Shown in pieces: positions 23,374-35,940 of a stretch of DNA of 64,000 nucleotides; the stretch's first letter is position 1, and each line of letters starts with the position of its first letter. The DNA is from Phlebopus portentosus. Lineage: Eukaryota > Basidiomycota > Agaricomycetes > Boletales > Boletinellaceae. The notes beneath the pieces were generated by a model. It was given only the letters and a program-made list of their open reading frames with translations, did no database searches and was not told where the DNA came from. The DNA is taken from NCBI GenBank assembly GCA_037892935.1, contig JAYXKI010000015.1, positions 62,001-126,000 on the forward strand, given 5' to 3'. Made by a program: the position numbers and the translations under genes.

Positions 23374-25563
23374 AATGGTCCGCAACATTAAGCAACTGCG
23401 CGACCTGAACAAATCAAGGCCACGAAGTACAGCAGATGAGAATCTAGTGGCCGAGATCACACGCATAGAATCGTCCCTGACTCTAGCGAAAGATGACTTG
23501 GTATGCTTAAGTCGGCTCTTTTGTCAGGGTACTAAGGAGTGACTATTTATATCACAGGCTGCTTTAACCTCAAGTCTTAAAGGCAAGCAGGATGAGCTGC
23601 GACACATCAAGAGCGAAATGAAAAAGTAGACGCCAGAATTGAAGCAGGTTCGCGCCTTGTGACACAATGCCATTTTGGAGGTATTGAAACAGAATTTACA
23701 GGCCAAAGCGAATCACGCTGCTCTGGTCGAAAGGATAGAAGCTCTGTCAGCAGTCGTCAACGAAGAGGAGGATGGAATATTCGCACGATTCTGCGCACAA
23801 ATCGGCGTGGAAAACATTCGGGAATACGAATCGCGGCAGCTGAAAGCCGCGAGCGAGGAGGCCGCAGCCCGTAGGCGTTTCGAGACACAAATTGCACGTC
23901 TTACCCATCAGTAAGTTCCTTTTTTTTACAGTTCGCCGTGAAGATCAGACGCATTGAGCAACGCCCCCAGATCGCAATTCGAGGAACAGCAACTGGCAAC
24001 GCTGCAGGAGTGCCTTGCAATGCTTGACACCGCTATAAATACCGAGCGCGCAGCTATTAAGAAGCATGAAGCCGAAAAGCAAGCAGACCAGGAAGAAATT
24101 GATCAACTTCAAGGGTCTATCCTCGAGCTTCAAGAGGAGCTCAAGGAACTCAACGAGGTTTTAGAGACTAAGACGAAGGAACTTGATGCCGTCAAGAAGA
24201 ACACCGCTAGAGCGTCAAAAGTCCTTGACCATGCCCTAAAGGAAATTGAATAAGCATCCGTTTCCTATAACATCATCTAATCATGTGGATATAGAATGAC
24301 GAGATTGAAAAACTTGCTCTGGAAAGATCGTCCATCTATCGAAGGTGTCGGTTGGAAGGGATCAAACTTCCTCTCAGATCATGCAGCTTAAAGAACGTTC
24401 CGATTGAAGAGGTGAGCTTTGGCTCGATTTCCCGTCGTACAATCAGTTCTCACTGCTTTATGTCACTCACTTCAATGCAGAATCTTCGAGAAGAGGTGGC
24501 AATGGACATTGACGACGAAGACGGTACACAGAGGCCTCGACGTGTCCCTGATTATGGTATTGAGGTCGAGTTTGACTTACTGGACGACGAGGAGCGAGAA
24601 GTCAGTACTGTCAAGTCCTTTTCGTGTATGAACAGTGACACTGACGGAAATCGTTCAGGATGGATCAGCAGAGATGGGATCAACGTACGATTCGTCCATC
24701 ACCAAGCTTAATACAGAGATTGAGCGCATGGCACCGAACATGAAGGCGATGGAGAGGTCAGATAAATCTGGTTCTTAATTAAGAACATTCATTAACATCC
24801 GGATGTAGACTGGACGATGTTCAAACCAAGCTGCTGGACATGGAGAAAGAGGCTGAGAAAGCCCGCAAAGAATCGAAACGCGCTCGAGACGAATTTAACG
24901 AAATGAGAAAGCGAAGGTAAATATTGTGACGTGGCGAAGCTTAATCTTGCTTATGATGACCTGATTCTGCAGATGCGATCTTTTCAACAAAGCTTTCACT
25001 CATATTTCGGAGCGCATTGACCAGATCTACAAAGACCTTACGAAAGGGAAGGCTGCGCCAATGGGTGGTGTTGCGTATCTGAGCCTGGAAGACAGTGGGG
25101 TTAGTCGATAAGTTTTGTATCAGAAAGAGATATTTGCTAAGCTTTTCATGCAGGAATCATTTGCTGCTGGCATCAAATACCATACGAAGCCTACGATGAA
25201 GCGATTTAGAGATATGGAGCAGCTCCCGGGAGGAGAGAAGACTGTCGCTGCTCTCGCATTGCTTTTCGCTATTCACAGGTATATCTTTCTTCGTTCTTGA
25301 TGAGGTTGATGCAGCACTCGCCAATACGAATGTCGCCAAGATTGCTAATTACATCCGTTCTCGAGCGTCTGGCGAGTTCCAGTTTGTGGTCGTTAGCTTG
25401 AAGAATTCTCTGTGCGGAGGAGGTAACTCATTGGTAGGTATCTACCGTGATCAGGAGGTGAATAACTCTAGCTCCTTAACATTAGACGTAAGTGACTTTC
25501 TATCGTACCACTCGCAAAACTAACGAAGAGTTTCTCTCTCAGCTCACGCAATATGAAGATTGA
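23374..25563 (+). pseudogene. smc1: SMC1 (cohesin ATPase) C-terminal half, decayed
   Basis: The piece starts in the second coiled coil (ATG at 23374, KQLRDLNKSRPRS) and runs to the C-terminus. Visible parts: coiled-coil exons with FCAQIGVENIREYESRQLK, the ELKELNEVLETKTKELDAVK exon at 23957-24250, VPDYGIEVEFDLLDDEER near 24545, RCDLFNKAFTHISERIDQIY near 24975, the ABC signature region [20 protein letters not shown], the Walker B region [11 protein letters not shown] near 25295, then QFVVVSLKNSL. The signature motif reads LPGG in place of LSGG, a stop follows HIKSEMKK near 23628, and a deletion after FAIH shifts frame at 25280. The N-terminal Walker A half is missing. Intron-like gaps remain. 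Confidence 0.85.
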
Positions 25564-25826
25564 TTGCCGCGAACTCAGCTGTATCACCACGCACTCTATT
25601 TATTATATCAACCCTCGCTGTCATAATCATAAATGTAATAACAATATGTAGCTTGTACGAATTCCACAACATAAAATGGGCATACGGAGTGAATGTGATG
25701 ATCAATGCAATGCGAACGCGAACGGCAAATAGAAGAGAAGACAGCGAAGGGCAAAGGAAATACCTAGCACAAAAATGACCGTCGATGAAAGAAGTTGAGA
25801 TGAGATTATATGTAATAAAATTCTTT

Positions 25827-26279
25827 CCACTCATTGCCCGCTCACTCACACTGATCGCCCACTGAACAGCCCATGGATCGCCCACAGATCACCCACCAAA
25901 TGCAGTGATTGCCCGCTGAATAGCCCGCTGAGCAGCCACTGATCGCTCACCCGAGTGCAACCAGTAGCGAAATTACTAATTGCGTCAGTTGTGACATTTG
26001 AAATCTCACAAAGAGGGAAATTGTGTGTGACATAACAAATCGTGACCTTGCCGAGATTTCAAATTTCCCTTTCTGTGACAAACACATTGCTATTTGTAAT
26101 CTCAGATGGGTTGAAACCCCTTTCGCAACTGGTTACACAATTTATTGTCTCAACAAAGTCGAGAGGCACATTGCCATAATAAGTCACAACCCTGACACAA
26201 TCATTGATGCAATTATTAATTTCATTCCTACTTTCGACCGTTATTGCAGCACTGCCGAAACTGGTTTTTGCCTGCTGTG
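25827..26279 (-). repeat. Right terminal inverted repeat of the SMC1-carrying element
   Basis: Partner of 22843-23300. Most differences from the left copy are C-to-T or G-to-A at positions that are CpG on the left (at least ten cases). The densest changes are toward the outer end near 26160-26280. Confidence 0.9.
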
Positions 26280-27344
26280 TGTGGTTTGTGATTTGCGTGC
26301 ATTCATTCCCACACTCTCAGTTAGCCTCATGAAATGTTGGAGATTGAATGCACTTTATACCAGTTTCTTTAACCTCTATCCCTGCATTGCACAACTTGAT
26401 ATCAACAAAAGAAACTTGTAAAATAGTATATCTATATTCATTCCTGTATGGCTGCAGATTTATTTTTTCAAACAACTTGAATTTAGAATTTATATAGCTG
26501 ATTTAAAAGATTACAGTGTGCATATCTTAGGATTGAGTACAAAACTTGAAATTATAAATCCAGAGAATGAATCATTTGCATCCAAAACCCTTGCTACTGC
26601 AACAAGAATGACAAATTTTTGTGCTGTTGTGGAGTAGATATCTGCCATCTCAGATGGCAGAAGACTAGCTTTTCATGGCACTGAGTGTAAAAACAAAGCT
26701 TATTATTCAAAAAAGTAATTCTTTTCTAAAGATTATATCAGAATGGACTCAAACAGATTCAAATTCCTATAAAAACAAGTCCAGAGTTTCATTGAGAGAG
26801 CATGCACAAGATTGTAGTTGAGAGTGAAGTAGTGTACATTATTCCTAAGTGACTTTCTATATATGGGCACATTTTTGATCTCTGGCTGCAAGTCATGTGC
26901 AGATGTTAACTATAAGGTCTTGCAACATTGGTAGTGCCATCGCATGCATTCCTACAAGCCATGCCATGTCATGCCAGTGATTAATGTAGGCTTGAGTCAC
27001 TTTGAATCCTTTTTAACTGGCTGTCAAGTCACCCACATCACATAAAATATAGTAGGAAAGTGTTAAGTATATGTAATCTTACTTGTATGAACTTGTTATC
27101 TGCTTTTTGAAAATTTCTATAGAAAATTGGTCAAAATATAACAAAATCTTGTTGGCAATGACCAATAAAAATAGTTTTTAATACAATTGAAGAAATCATG
27201 TAAAAATACATATTGTGCACTTTATATAGAAGAAATTTGTAAATGTGGAAGGCCTGAAGTTTAAGAACTTAAAAAGAGTCTGGGAATGCTCTGTTTCAAT
27301 ATATCTCCCTCAAATGGGCACCAATACCACTGACTTCTCTACAA
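26280..27344. other. AT-rich, almost CpG-free block
   Basis: Scanning 26281-27540 by eye finds about three CpG dinucleotides in some 1260 bp, while TG and CA are abundant. No real gene is seen. It is likely an old transposon mutated at methylated cytosines. Its right part overlaps repeat R copy 2. Confidence 0.7.
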
Positions 27345-27690
27345 AGACATCATTTCTGTCACAGGAAGTCTTCAGACCCATTTGCATGTAATCAACTTTT
27401 GGTGTTGAGGATAACTAGTACTGCAATATGCATACTGAAGAGATGTTAGATATATGCTATAAAGAATGAAGAAGCACTCAACAAACAATAATAATTCAAG
27501 ACAGAAAAACTTCATTAAATACATATAGTATGATAATATACAGCCACGCACAACTATTATACATGACTATTTGCTTTAAATTTCTTTTATTGTGGTAAAT
27601 TGAGAAGTGACACAGTGAGATCGGCGTGAGTTATCCAAAAAAAGCAACAATTTGAGCTCCGCCTTTGCCAGTCCCCACACGCACACACAC
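27345..27690 (-). repeat. Dispersed repeat R, copy 2
   Basis: Reverse complement aligns with 1401-1790 over its full length, with most CpG sites of copy 1 changed here. Confidence 0.6.
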
Positions 27691-27775
27691 AAGTTCTCGG
27701 TCGAGTCCCATGCACTGGCCGTAGTCGCTCAAGTGTCCCTGTTTCTTTGTTACCCTCAACATCTATGACATCACT

Positions 27776-28160
27776 TTGTTCAAATACAAGCACGTGAGCC
27801 TACGAAAACCCGCAGATCAAGCAACCCAAACGAAAACTACTGGCACGGACATCGATTCCGAGTCTTCGCTAGTCGACATCATTCCCAGCGTACCTGTCCA
27901 GATCATCGACTATGATCGAGTTCGTCCCATGACTCGGTCTCTCGGCAACAAACGTCCACATTCGCATCCGGAGCGTTATTCAATTGCAATCCTCTTTCTC
28001 CGACACTCTTACCAGCGAACCAGATCCTGACAATCGACCCACCCTACCTAAGCGAGATGACAGCGATTACAGATGCCCATTATGCCTTGACCAGGACGCG
28101 GACGGATACCTGAACTGAGCAGTGTCAGGTGTGATCATGTTTTCTTTACGCCGTGCGTAT
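27776..28160 (+). pseudogene. RING-finger gene fragment
   Basis: A frame beginning FKYKHVSLRKPADQ and carrying an ordinary hydrophilic sequence is followed, after a frame change near 28028, by DYRCPLCLDQDADGY. After a further frame change comes RCDHVFFTPC ending at a GT. CPLC...CxHxFxxPC is the first half of a C3HC4 RING domain. The second half is not found downstream, where an unrelated HIR1 fragment begins. A TGA lies between the two halves, so it is broken or needs splicing. Confidence 0.4.
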
Positions 28161-28369
28161 TTTTTTTAATATTTTCATCTGTCGTTCGCTGACAAAGATA
28201 AAGCACCTTCGACGTATTTTCCTCAGTTTCTGGCTTGTATTTTATCGTTGTTGGTGCCATTGCTCTCAAGCAGGTGCGATTAGATAAAGTTCATAAAGCT
28301 ATCCTGGGTGATGCATCAAGGCTCGTGTCCGTACGCACAAGCAACCAGTGTGTGTTCTAATATTTTGTG

Positions 28370-29940
28370 CAGACAGCTATCGATATTCTCGGTCCACGTC
28401 TACCCAGACGGCTCCCGCATAGCTACATGCGGACTCGACGCGAAGATCTACATATGGATCACGAAACCTCTTCTCAACGAGGCAGCCGATGCAGTGAACA
28501 GGCCGCCTAAGTCGCTCTGTACGCTCACAGTGCACACTGGCCCCGTTCTTGCTGTCCATTGGGCATACTCAGAGCGCTGGCTTTCAAGTCGCAGCGACGA
28601 CGAGATTATCATGATCCGGGATCTCGACCCGTCCGTGGGATATTTTTTTCTGCTTTCGCATTAGAACGAATTCCGCGCTCATGGATGGTGCCAGAACAGG
28701 TTCTAGAAAGGTTTGGAGCTCGGACGGAGTCAACGCTGAAGGATGGAAGCCTCCCAAGCGTCTCCCAGGCCATGAAAGTGGTATGAATTATAATCATGCT
28801 CAACATTATTTTCATTGCCTTTATCGATTTATTAGATGTAACAGATCTCGCTTGGGCTCCTGAGGACCGTTTCCTTGCCTCGACTGGTCTTTATTCTTAA
28901 ATCATGATCTGGTGCGGTTACAACTTGGAACAACTCACCAAACTCGACATGCACCAGGGTTTCGTAAAGGATGTGTGCCGGGACCCTGTGGGCGAATTCC
29001 TCCCTAGCCAGTCTGACGACCGCACTGTGCACATGTAGAGGATCACTAACTAGTGTCTGGAGGCGACAGTCACAGAACCTCTTTAACGTTCGCCCGGTGG
29101 CACGTCCTTCCGTCGGCTGAGGTGCGTCTACATTTATCATATTCTCAATTTCCAGCTCATAGGATTTGCTTCAGCTGGTCCCGATGGTGCGCACATAAAA
29201 GCGTCGAACGCAACAAACAACAATGGATACGGGTTCACTGCAGCCGTCAGCTCTCACAATACACGGACGCCCGACATTAGTCTTGTCGGTCATGAGAATA
29301 CTGTCGAGGTCGCTTGCTACAACCCGCACATCTTCCTGCGCGATCCGCAGATGCCGGTCGTAACATCCAACGTATGCGGCGTCGTCGCTCTGGGCTCAGA
29401 CGGCCGCTCCATCAACTTCTGGCGGACGAGAAGCACGCGACCGATCAGTGTTGCAAAGGAGGTCTTTGGGAGACGGATTATGGACCTTAGCTGGTATGCA
29501 GACGGTAGTTGTATGGTGTTGAGCGATAGCACCCTGACTACGCTAGCATTCGAACTTGAGGCTCAGCGCCAGTATCTCAGCAAACTTGGCTTCTCCATTT
29601 GCCAAATAGCTACTTGCATTCTGCTGCTGAGCCGACGCTGTCTGTCATTGGTAAACGGACACGCAATGAGACGAGCCGTACCTACCTGACGCCTCCATTT
29701 GTGCAACAGCAACATAGATCCGGTCGTGCAGGATCTTCGCGACCGTGTGAACAAGTCACCTAGTTCGTCGCCCGGCGCGTTCCCAAGATTTGTGATCGTG
29801 ATCGCGGGCAACGACGCGTGAAGCCTACAGTTGCAGGTTCACTTGGAACCGCAGCAAGTGTCCATTTGGCGTCGATCTCTTCAGCATCAATTTCTATTCC
29901 CACACAGCTACCTCTGCCATTGCTGCCCGTGCATTGTTTT
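28370..29940 (+). pseudogene. hir1: HIR1/HIRA histone-chaperone WD40 half, decayed
   Basis: It follows the HIR1/HIRA WD40 propeller from near its start. LSIFSVHVYPDGSRIATCGL (28380) is followed by KPLLNEAADAVNRPPKSLCT, HTGPVLAVHWAYSERWLSS, KVWSSDGVNAEGWKPPKRLP, and an intron with clean GTATGA...TTATTAG. Next come DLAWAPEDRFLAS, FVKDVCRDPVGEFLPSQSDD, ISLVGHENTVEVACYNP, MPVVTSNVCGVVALGSDGRS and VAKEVFGRRIMDLSWYADG, then the linker region to about 29940. In-frame stops occur (for example near 28900 and 29035). The HIRA C-terminal domain is missing. Nucleosome-assembly function is thus lost here. Confidence 0.85.
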
Positions 29941-30984
29941 GTGATGTTTTTCATAGCTATATAATATAAAGTGATCTTGGAACTGATATGCATGGGTCAT
30001 TGCAAGTGTATATACTTGTGCAAAGTAAAAGCCTAAAATGAAGGTATTGAATGCGGTCAAATCTCTCTCTGAATCCTCTTGTAATTTCCCAAATCCCTTC
30101 AAACTGCGAACCGGTCATAATGAATCTAGTTGTAATGGAAGATCCCTGGAAACTTCTGAATTCTGTCAAATTACAGTGGAACTACATGTAATTCAATGTA
30201 TTCTGGCCTTCCATTTTTTTCTGATGGCTGCACAGCCGCAGGCAGTCAACTGAGCGCACTGTTGATTGCATGTGACTGTGACTATCCCACATGATCCTCA
30301 GTCGGAAATACAGTCGGATATAAAGTGTTCCACACCCGAATTTGGAAGATGGATTGCATGTCTTTTCTTGGGAAACAACTTGAATCAAGGGCATCTCCCG
30401 TCTTTGCCGACATGAGCAAGTTGGCGAAGTTGTATCCAATCCTTATAAAGCATGAAAATAGTAGGGGGGGGGGGGTGAATACTTTTTGTACCCACGTAAT
30501 AGTATGTACTTAATTTAGTAGATAGATTTGGAACGTTGGCAAGGATTTCTAGGTCTAGCTCGAGAACATTGCGTCTGCGTCTTCAGGCTCACTTTGTTGT
30601 GAGTGTTTGTGATTAACACGCGAGATATGAGCACGCTCAATGTTTACAGTATATAGCGCCAGTCTTCTCTATGTATTGGCATTGCGTGATTGGGTTGTTT
30701 TAGCCACCTGAAGCACCTCAGAACGCAAAATAAATCATCTCTCAAAGAATACTCGCCCGTTCTGCGTGGTCATAGTGTTAAAATCATGCTTTGATCATAT
30801 TTCAGCTTGAATAAGAGTAAATGGCGCGCTGGACCGGGAATAATATTGCAAAAAAAAACGTGACTCGGACGGCGAGTTGCGACCAGGTGAGACTGACGGA
30901 GAAGCTACTACTGTTCATCTGTTTCAAACTAACAACTATAACGTACAGTGCTTCAAATTTTCGCTCTGGACAAGAGCTCCGGAC
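29941..30984. other. No gene seen; low-copy repeat inside
   Basis: Short frames only. 30240-30310 resembles 49155-49235 around a partial palindrome. A 12-base G run lies near 30464-30475. Confidence 0.4.
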
Positions 30985-31870
30985 AGCTTCCATGCTAATT
31001 GCCGACCTCCCGTGGAAGTCCAGAAGGACACGCAATATCCGATATGTCGGAACATCAGGGTGGTATCTGGCTGTCGGTACCCTATGGAGCGGTGTTTGCC
31101 AAATGGCGCGCATTTTCAATTTGTCGTGGGCTCCTACGAGTTTCTAATTGTTCTCTCGACTTGCAACAGGCTATGGCAGTTTGTAACTGATTGTCCGACA
31201 TCAAGGAGAAGTCTCTTCGTGTACCTTCTCCGAGGAGAAAGATGGGCAGACTAGCATTACGCAATGATTATTCGGAGGATTAATCTTCACCCGCAGAAAC
31301 ATCGGGCAGGCGAGATCTTCCGTGTAGGGTCCCGCAATGCATTAAGCCACGGTCATGGACCATTCGTATGTGGATACGCGCCGCTTTCGCATCAAGTTTT
31401 TGCAAAAAGAAACACAGCTTCTCAAAGCACGGGCCGTCTCCGCAACTGAATGGGGCAAATATGACCATACCCACCTGGCCGTGTGGAAGAGATCAGCACA
31501 CTTCACAATGTGCTTGTCCTCACCTGATATCTCAAATTCGGTTCTGGTGGACACAACATGTACAGAGTCATCAGTACCATAAACTTACAGTCCATAAATG
31601 CAAGAAATTATACGAACAGGAATATGGGCTCAAAAAAGTGCGCTCCATCAGCATAGTCGAAGCATAAATTTCACTCGTGACCATTCAAGTTTACGTATGT
31701 TCCAGAATCTTACTTCAATGTTAAACAGAATTCAAGGGGATAATGGGAAGCGGACCCTGCAGACTACTCGAACTGCCGTAAATCTCTGAAACAGTGGATT
31801 TTCACTCCACTATCTAGCGATGCTTGCTTGTTGCATTTGTACGGCGTTCTAAAAGCACAGCTGACGTGGC
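30985..31870 (+). repeat. Mosaic repeat X, locus 1
   Basis: Three blocks recur elsewhere: 30985-31260 matches 47790-48060 and in part 53580-53690; 31340-31700 matches 46890-47100 and, inverted, 53775-54060; 31725-31870 matches 48127-48260. A minus-strand frame at 31554-31342 (STRTEFEISGEDKHIVKCAD) recurs nearly unchanged at 47082-46792, so the repeat once carried a coding piece of unknown type. Confidence 0.7.
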
Positions 31871-31925
31871 CCGCATCGTCTATATGGCATAAAAGTAGTT
31901 CAAAAGTGTCCTTCCCTCCCCCAAG

Positions 31926-32928
31926 ATGGACTCAGCCACGTCAAGCACACCGCCTCATCCTTATGGTTACAAGTCCTTCCCGCATGCAGTGGACATGATC
32001 GAAGACTTGGGCTATGACCACAGGGTAGTCCGTGCACCACGCATGCCGCCTCTCAATCCTGAGGAAGACCATGGTTTCCTTGGCTATCTACTATGTGCCT
32101 TCAATCGAGCAAAAGCTCTCTCATCGAGCGTGGTAGGATCGCGACTCACATTGAGCGAGATCTTCAACTCGAGCCGAGTCACTCTCCTCAAGGCTCTCAT
32201 CGGTCTCGTAAGTCATAATTTAATACTATCTTCCGCTTCGTGCCAACACATTCATCATTCTCAGGCCGAGACGCTCAAAAATCGAGAAGCAGTGCAGGTC
32301 ATCATCCTCGCTTTCGACGCAACTGAAGTCGAGGATCCGAGAAGCGTGGCCTGGTATGCGCCGGGCGTGGCTCCAGCAAGATTAGCTTGCTTACTTGAGC
32401 AATTTTCTCGGTCGACAGGTGAAGCGGCGCAGCCTCACCGGGAGGTGAGTAGCATTTCCACAGTAGTATTCATAAGTTCACAGATTATTGTCAAAGATCT
32501 ACAATCCTTCGCCTGTCGTGGATTCAAGAAGGTCAGACCAGCGGTTGAGCCTTCAGCTTCAGACGGAGCCACCTCCTTCATACACCGCAATGGCCTCCAT
32601 CGCCTCAGACGTGCGCAACGGACTACCCGTTCTGCCCCTTAGGCAGCGAAACCGCGAGTCGCAGGCTTTATCGACGGCTAGCGCAGTGCAACTCATCCCT
32701 CTTACACATGACCATGAAGTAAACTGGCCCGACGAGCGGCCTGAACAAGTTATTTCTGTCAGACGCACGTCGTCCTTCCTTCTGGACGAGTCTGACCGCT
32801 TGGAACAGTCTGCGCCTAGGATGGAGAACGGTGGAGAGTCCCTTGGTCTATGGAACTTTCTCCGGTCCTTTTTTGCTCCTCTAGTACAGTCATGGACCGG
32901 TCCTTGCGCCACCCCACCAAATATGTAG
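31926..32928 (+). CDS. Unknown 297-residue protein, three exons
   Basis: ATG at 31926. Exons 31926-32207, 32265-32444 and 32497-32928 join in phase 0 through introns GTAAGT...TTCTCAG and GTGAGT...GTCAAAG. The first two exons look like an ordered, mostly helical protein (GFLGYLLCAFNRAKAL, RVTLLKALIGL). The third exon is low in structure, with a PPPSY motif that could bind a WW domain, and ends in a hydrophobic stretch GLWNFLRSFFAPLVQSW. No family is recognised. A nearer acceptor at 32482 would give a different, shorter C-terminus ending at 32642. Confidence 0.6.
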
Positions 32929-33060
32929 CACATTTACCTTTTCAATGCGAAAAACACATTAGACACGTACCTATCATCATGATGTTACAGCAGAAAAAAA
33001 ATCAAATGAATTGATGGAGGTTACAGCATAAATTGTCTAAAATGTGTACTTTTCAGTCTA

Positions 33061-33200
33061 GGTACCGACCGTATCGTATACGGATCCGGCCGTATAACTC
33101 GAGCTTTACACGGATACGACCGTATATGGTGGTCAAGGTCTCATACGGATACGGAACACCCGTTTACGGGAATACGGCGTATACGAAGGTTCCGTAACTC
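33061..33200. repeat. CGTATACGG-rich small repeat, copy B
   Basis: About 140 bp with CGTATACGGATCC, ACACGGATACG and CATACGGATACGG words; related to 19656-19835 and 56429-56565. It begins with GACCGTAT, as does copy C. Confidence 0.7.
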
Positions 33201-33429
33201 TACCAAATCAGGGTATACTACAATAACACGGACCGTTATAGCTCTACTAAAAAGACCATCTGTGTAGTTTCGTGTACATCACTGTGTAGTTCTGCGTAGT
33301 TTGTCTTATATTTCCTGTGTATTCATGCTCTAGCACAGTATTCAAAAATCCGATTTCTATTTGTGCAAATTTATAGCTTTATTAGGCAATTATCGAAAAC
33401 ATTCTTTGAAGGCCATCTTGTCATTGTAC

Positions 33430-33960
33430 AGACAACGCAACACTTAGATCGTGGCGAGAGACCGATGAGCTAAGCGATCGGCACTGCGCGGCATCAGCCT
33501 CATCTTCAGTCTTGAATTGATCGACATCCTTGACCATGCGTTCGTTAGCCTCCTCGACAGCAGATGGCCCTTGTCATTGGTGACGGTTATACGGTTCGAG
33601 TTGCCTTCGTCTTGTCCGAAGCAGAGACGTTGAGAATACCGTTAGCATCGATATCGAACGTGACTTCAACTTGCGGAACACCACGAGATGCAGGCGGGAT
33701 ACAGCTCGAACTTGCCGAGCAAGTTGTTGTCCTTTGTACGCGCACGCTCATCCCTATAGGCCTGGATAAGCACACCGGGCTGGTCGTCAGCGTACGTCGA
33801 GAAGATTTCGGACTTCTTCATCGAGACAGTCATGTTACGCTTGATCAGCGCGGTCATGACACCACCAGCAGTCTCGATACTGAGCGACAGAGGAACGACA
33901 TCAAGCAAGAGGAGGTCTTGGGTCTTCTCCGAGGTGTCACCCTTGAGGATAGCAGCCAAC
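33430..33960 (-). pseudogene. HSP70 fragment, C-terminal part
   Basis: Minus strand continues the HSP70 copy: [20 protein letters not shown], then [48 protein letters not shown] and [19 protein letters not shown], ending in a decayed lid region near 33430. It covers the end of the ATPase domain and the substrate-binding domain. Frames shift near 33690 and 33590. It resembles cytosolic Ssa-type HSP70. It was contiguous with 34623-35400 before RPB1 sequence was inserted. Confidence 0.9.
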
Positions 33961-34622
33961 GGTCTTGTTTGCTTGGAACGAAATGATCTGCCTTTGGACC
34001 CACGCTATTTGACCAGTCTCCTCGCTTTGGGGAACGCTACATGGAGATCAGAAACAATAACTCAAAGCGGAAGTGATACAACATACCGCATGTTCAATTC
34101 ATCACCATGGAAGTCGGCATTGTACAGAGGAGTAACGGAAAGATTGAGACGAAAGCCTGCATAAAATTGGTCAGAGTTCAGACATGAACATATAGGTCGG
34201 GCACGCACTCAAATAGGGCATTAGTGGGACCCTGAGACACATCATAGACACCTTGTGCCACGATCGCTGTCGGTTAAAGAGTAAGTACATAACTGCGTTA
34301 ATACTGGGGAAAGATGTCCGTACGCTTATTGTACCGAAGAACTTTACGCTCCCCGGTATCTCGAATCACATATCGCGCTCGAGGGTATTCTTTCGATCCA
34401 TTCGGCACGAGCTCTTGTAAGTACGCGATATTGTACGGTCAAACAATTTATAACACACGTCAGCCAAGATGCTCTTCCTACTAACCTCTTTCTTGGCACG
34501 TGAGAGGCATGGCGATGCCCTTCGGCGCGCCAACTTCGTCAAGTTCTAGGTTTTGGTCTCCGGTGATGACAGTATGTGCCGAGAAATCGACACGTTTCCC
34601 CATCAAGTTACCACGTAGACGT
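33961..34622 (-). pseudogene. rpb1: RPB1 (RNA polymerase II largest subunit) fragment inserted in HSP70
   Basis: Minus strand reads the RPB1 active-site region: [40 protein letters not shown], an intron-like gap, [31 protein letters not shown], a gap, then [20 protein letters not shown] and [17 protein letters not shown]. The invariant catalytic NADFDGD motif reads NADFHGD, losing a magnesium-binding aspartate. Neither end of RPB1 is present. The fragment replaces about six codons of HSP70 and lies in the same direction. Intron-like gaps show a DNA source, not mRNA. Confidence 0.9.
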
Positions 34623-35400
<778 letters not shown>

Positions 35401-35814
35401 TGAGGTGGATGAAGCAGGGACGGAGATGATTTGTAGGTGCTGGGGGTGGATAGAGTGGCATGACAGTACTAGTGGTGGCAAGAGACAAAGAGGACGACAC
35501 GTCAAAATGCATCTAAGTTCGTCTGACACTCGTCACTCGCACGCGTAGAGATCTGTGTAGATTCTGTGTAGATTTACATAGTTCGATTATACAAATCTAG
35601 TCTAGTTCTTATATATCAACTCTCAAAATCTAATCAAGCACCACGTCAGCTAGACAAAACTATACAGACTTTTGTGTTGCGTGATCTACACAGAAATGCG
35701 TATATCTGTGTTCCTAATGTATCTTGTTCTACACAAATTTTCTGTGTGATGTGAGACAGATTTTTGCGTAGATTTTTTTATCTTAGGTACGTACGGCTAC
35801 ACAGGTATGTGTTA

Positions 35815-35940
35815 CGGACTGGCAATCCCGAAGGTTGCCGCGTACACGTTTTTTTTCTGTCGGAGTTCAAATACCTGCCTGTTGTAGTAGTTAGCGTCGA
35901 TCACAATGTCTCACTTTTACTTCACACACACTTACACGTT
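35815..35940 (+). repeat. Dispersed repeat R, partial copy 3
   Basis: About 125 bp similar to 1401-1510 (GACTGGCAATCCC..., then a T run and ...TGTCTCACTTTT). Confidence 0.5.

Larger units (their letters stand above)
22843..26279. mobile_element. TIR element (CACTA/CMC-like) carrying an SMC1 gene fragment
   Basis: Two long inverted repeats, 22843-23300 and 25827-26279, bound a 3437-bp unit. The outermost bases are CACAGCGGGC... on the left and the complement on the right. Both flanks show TGT (22840-22842 and 26280-26282), a 3-bp target duplication as in CACTA elements. The inner part of each repeat has many copies of CAG(C/T)GGGC, like subterminal transposase-binding repeats, and the tip contains the same word. 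There is no transposase. The interior is a fragment of the cohesin gene SMC1. CACAG ends fit the broad CACTA-Mirage-Chapaev group, but the superfamily is an inference. Confidence 0.7.

Noticed and set aside
30464..30483. G run followed by TGA, like the gypsy polypurine tract
   Set aside because: No TGTAAGG LTR start follows and no gypsy sequence precedes it.
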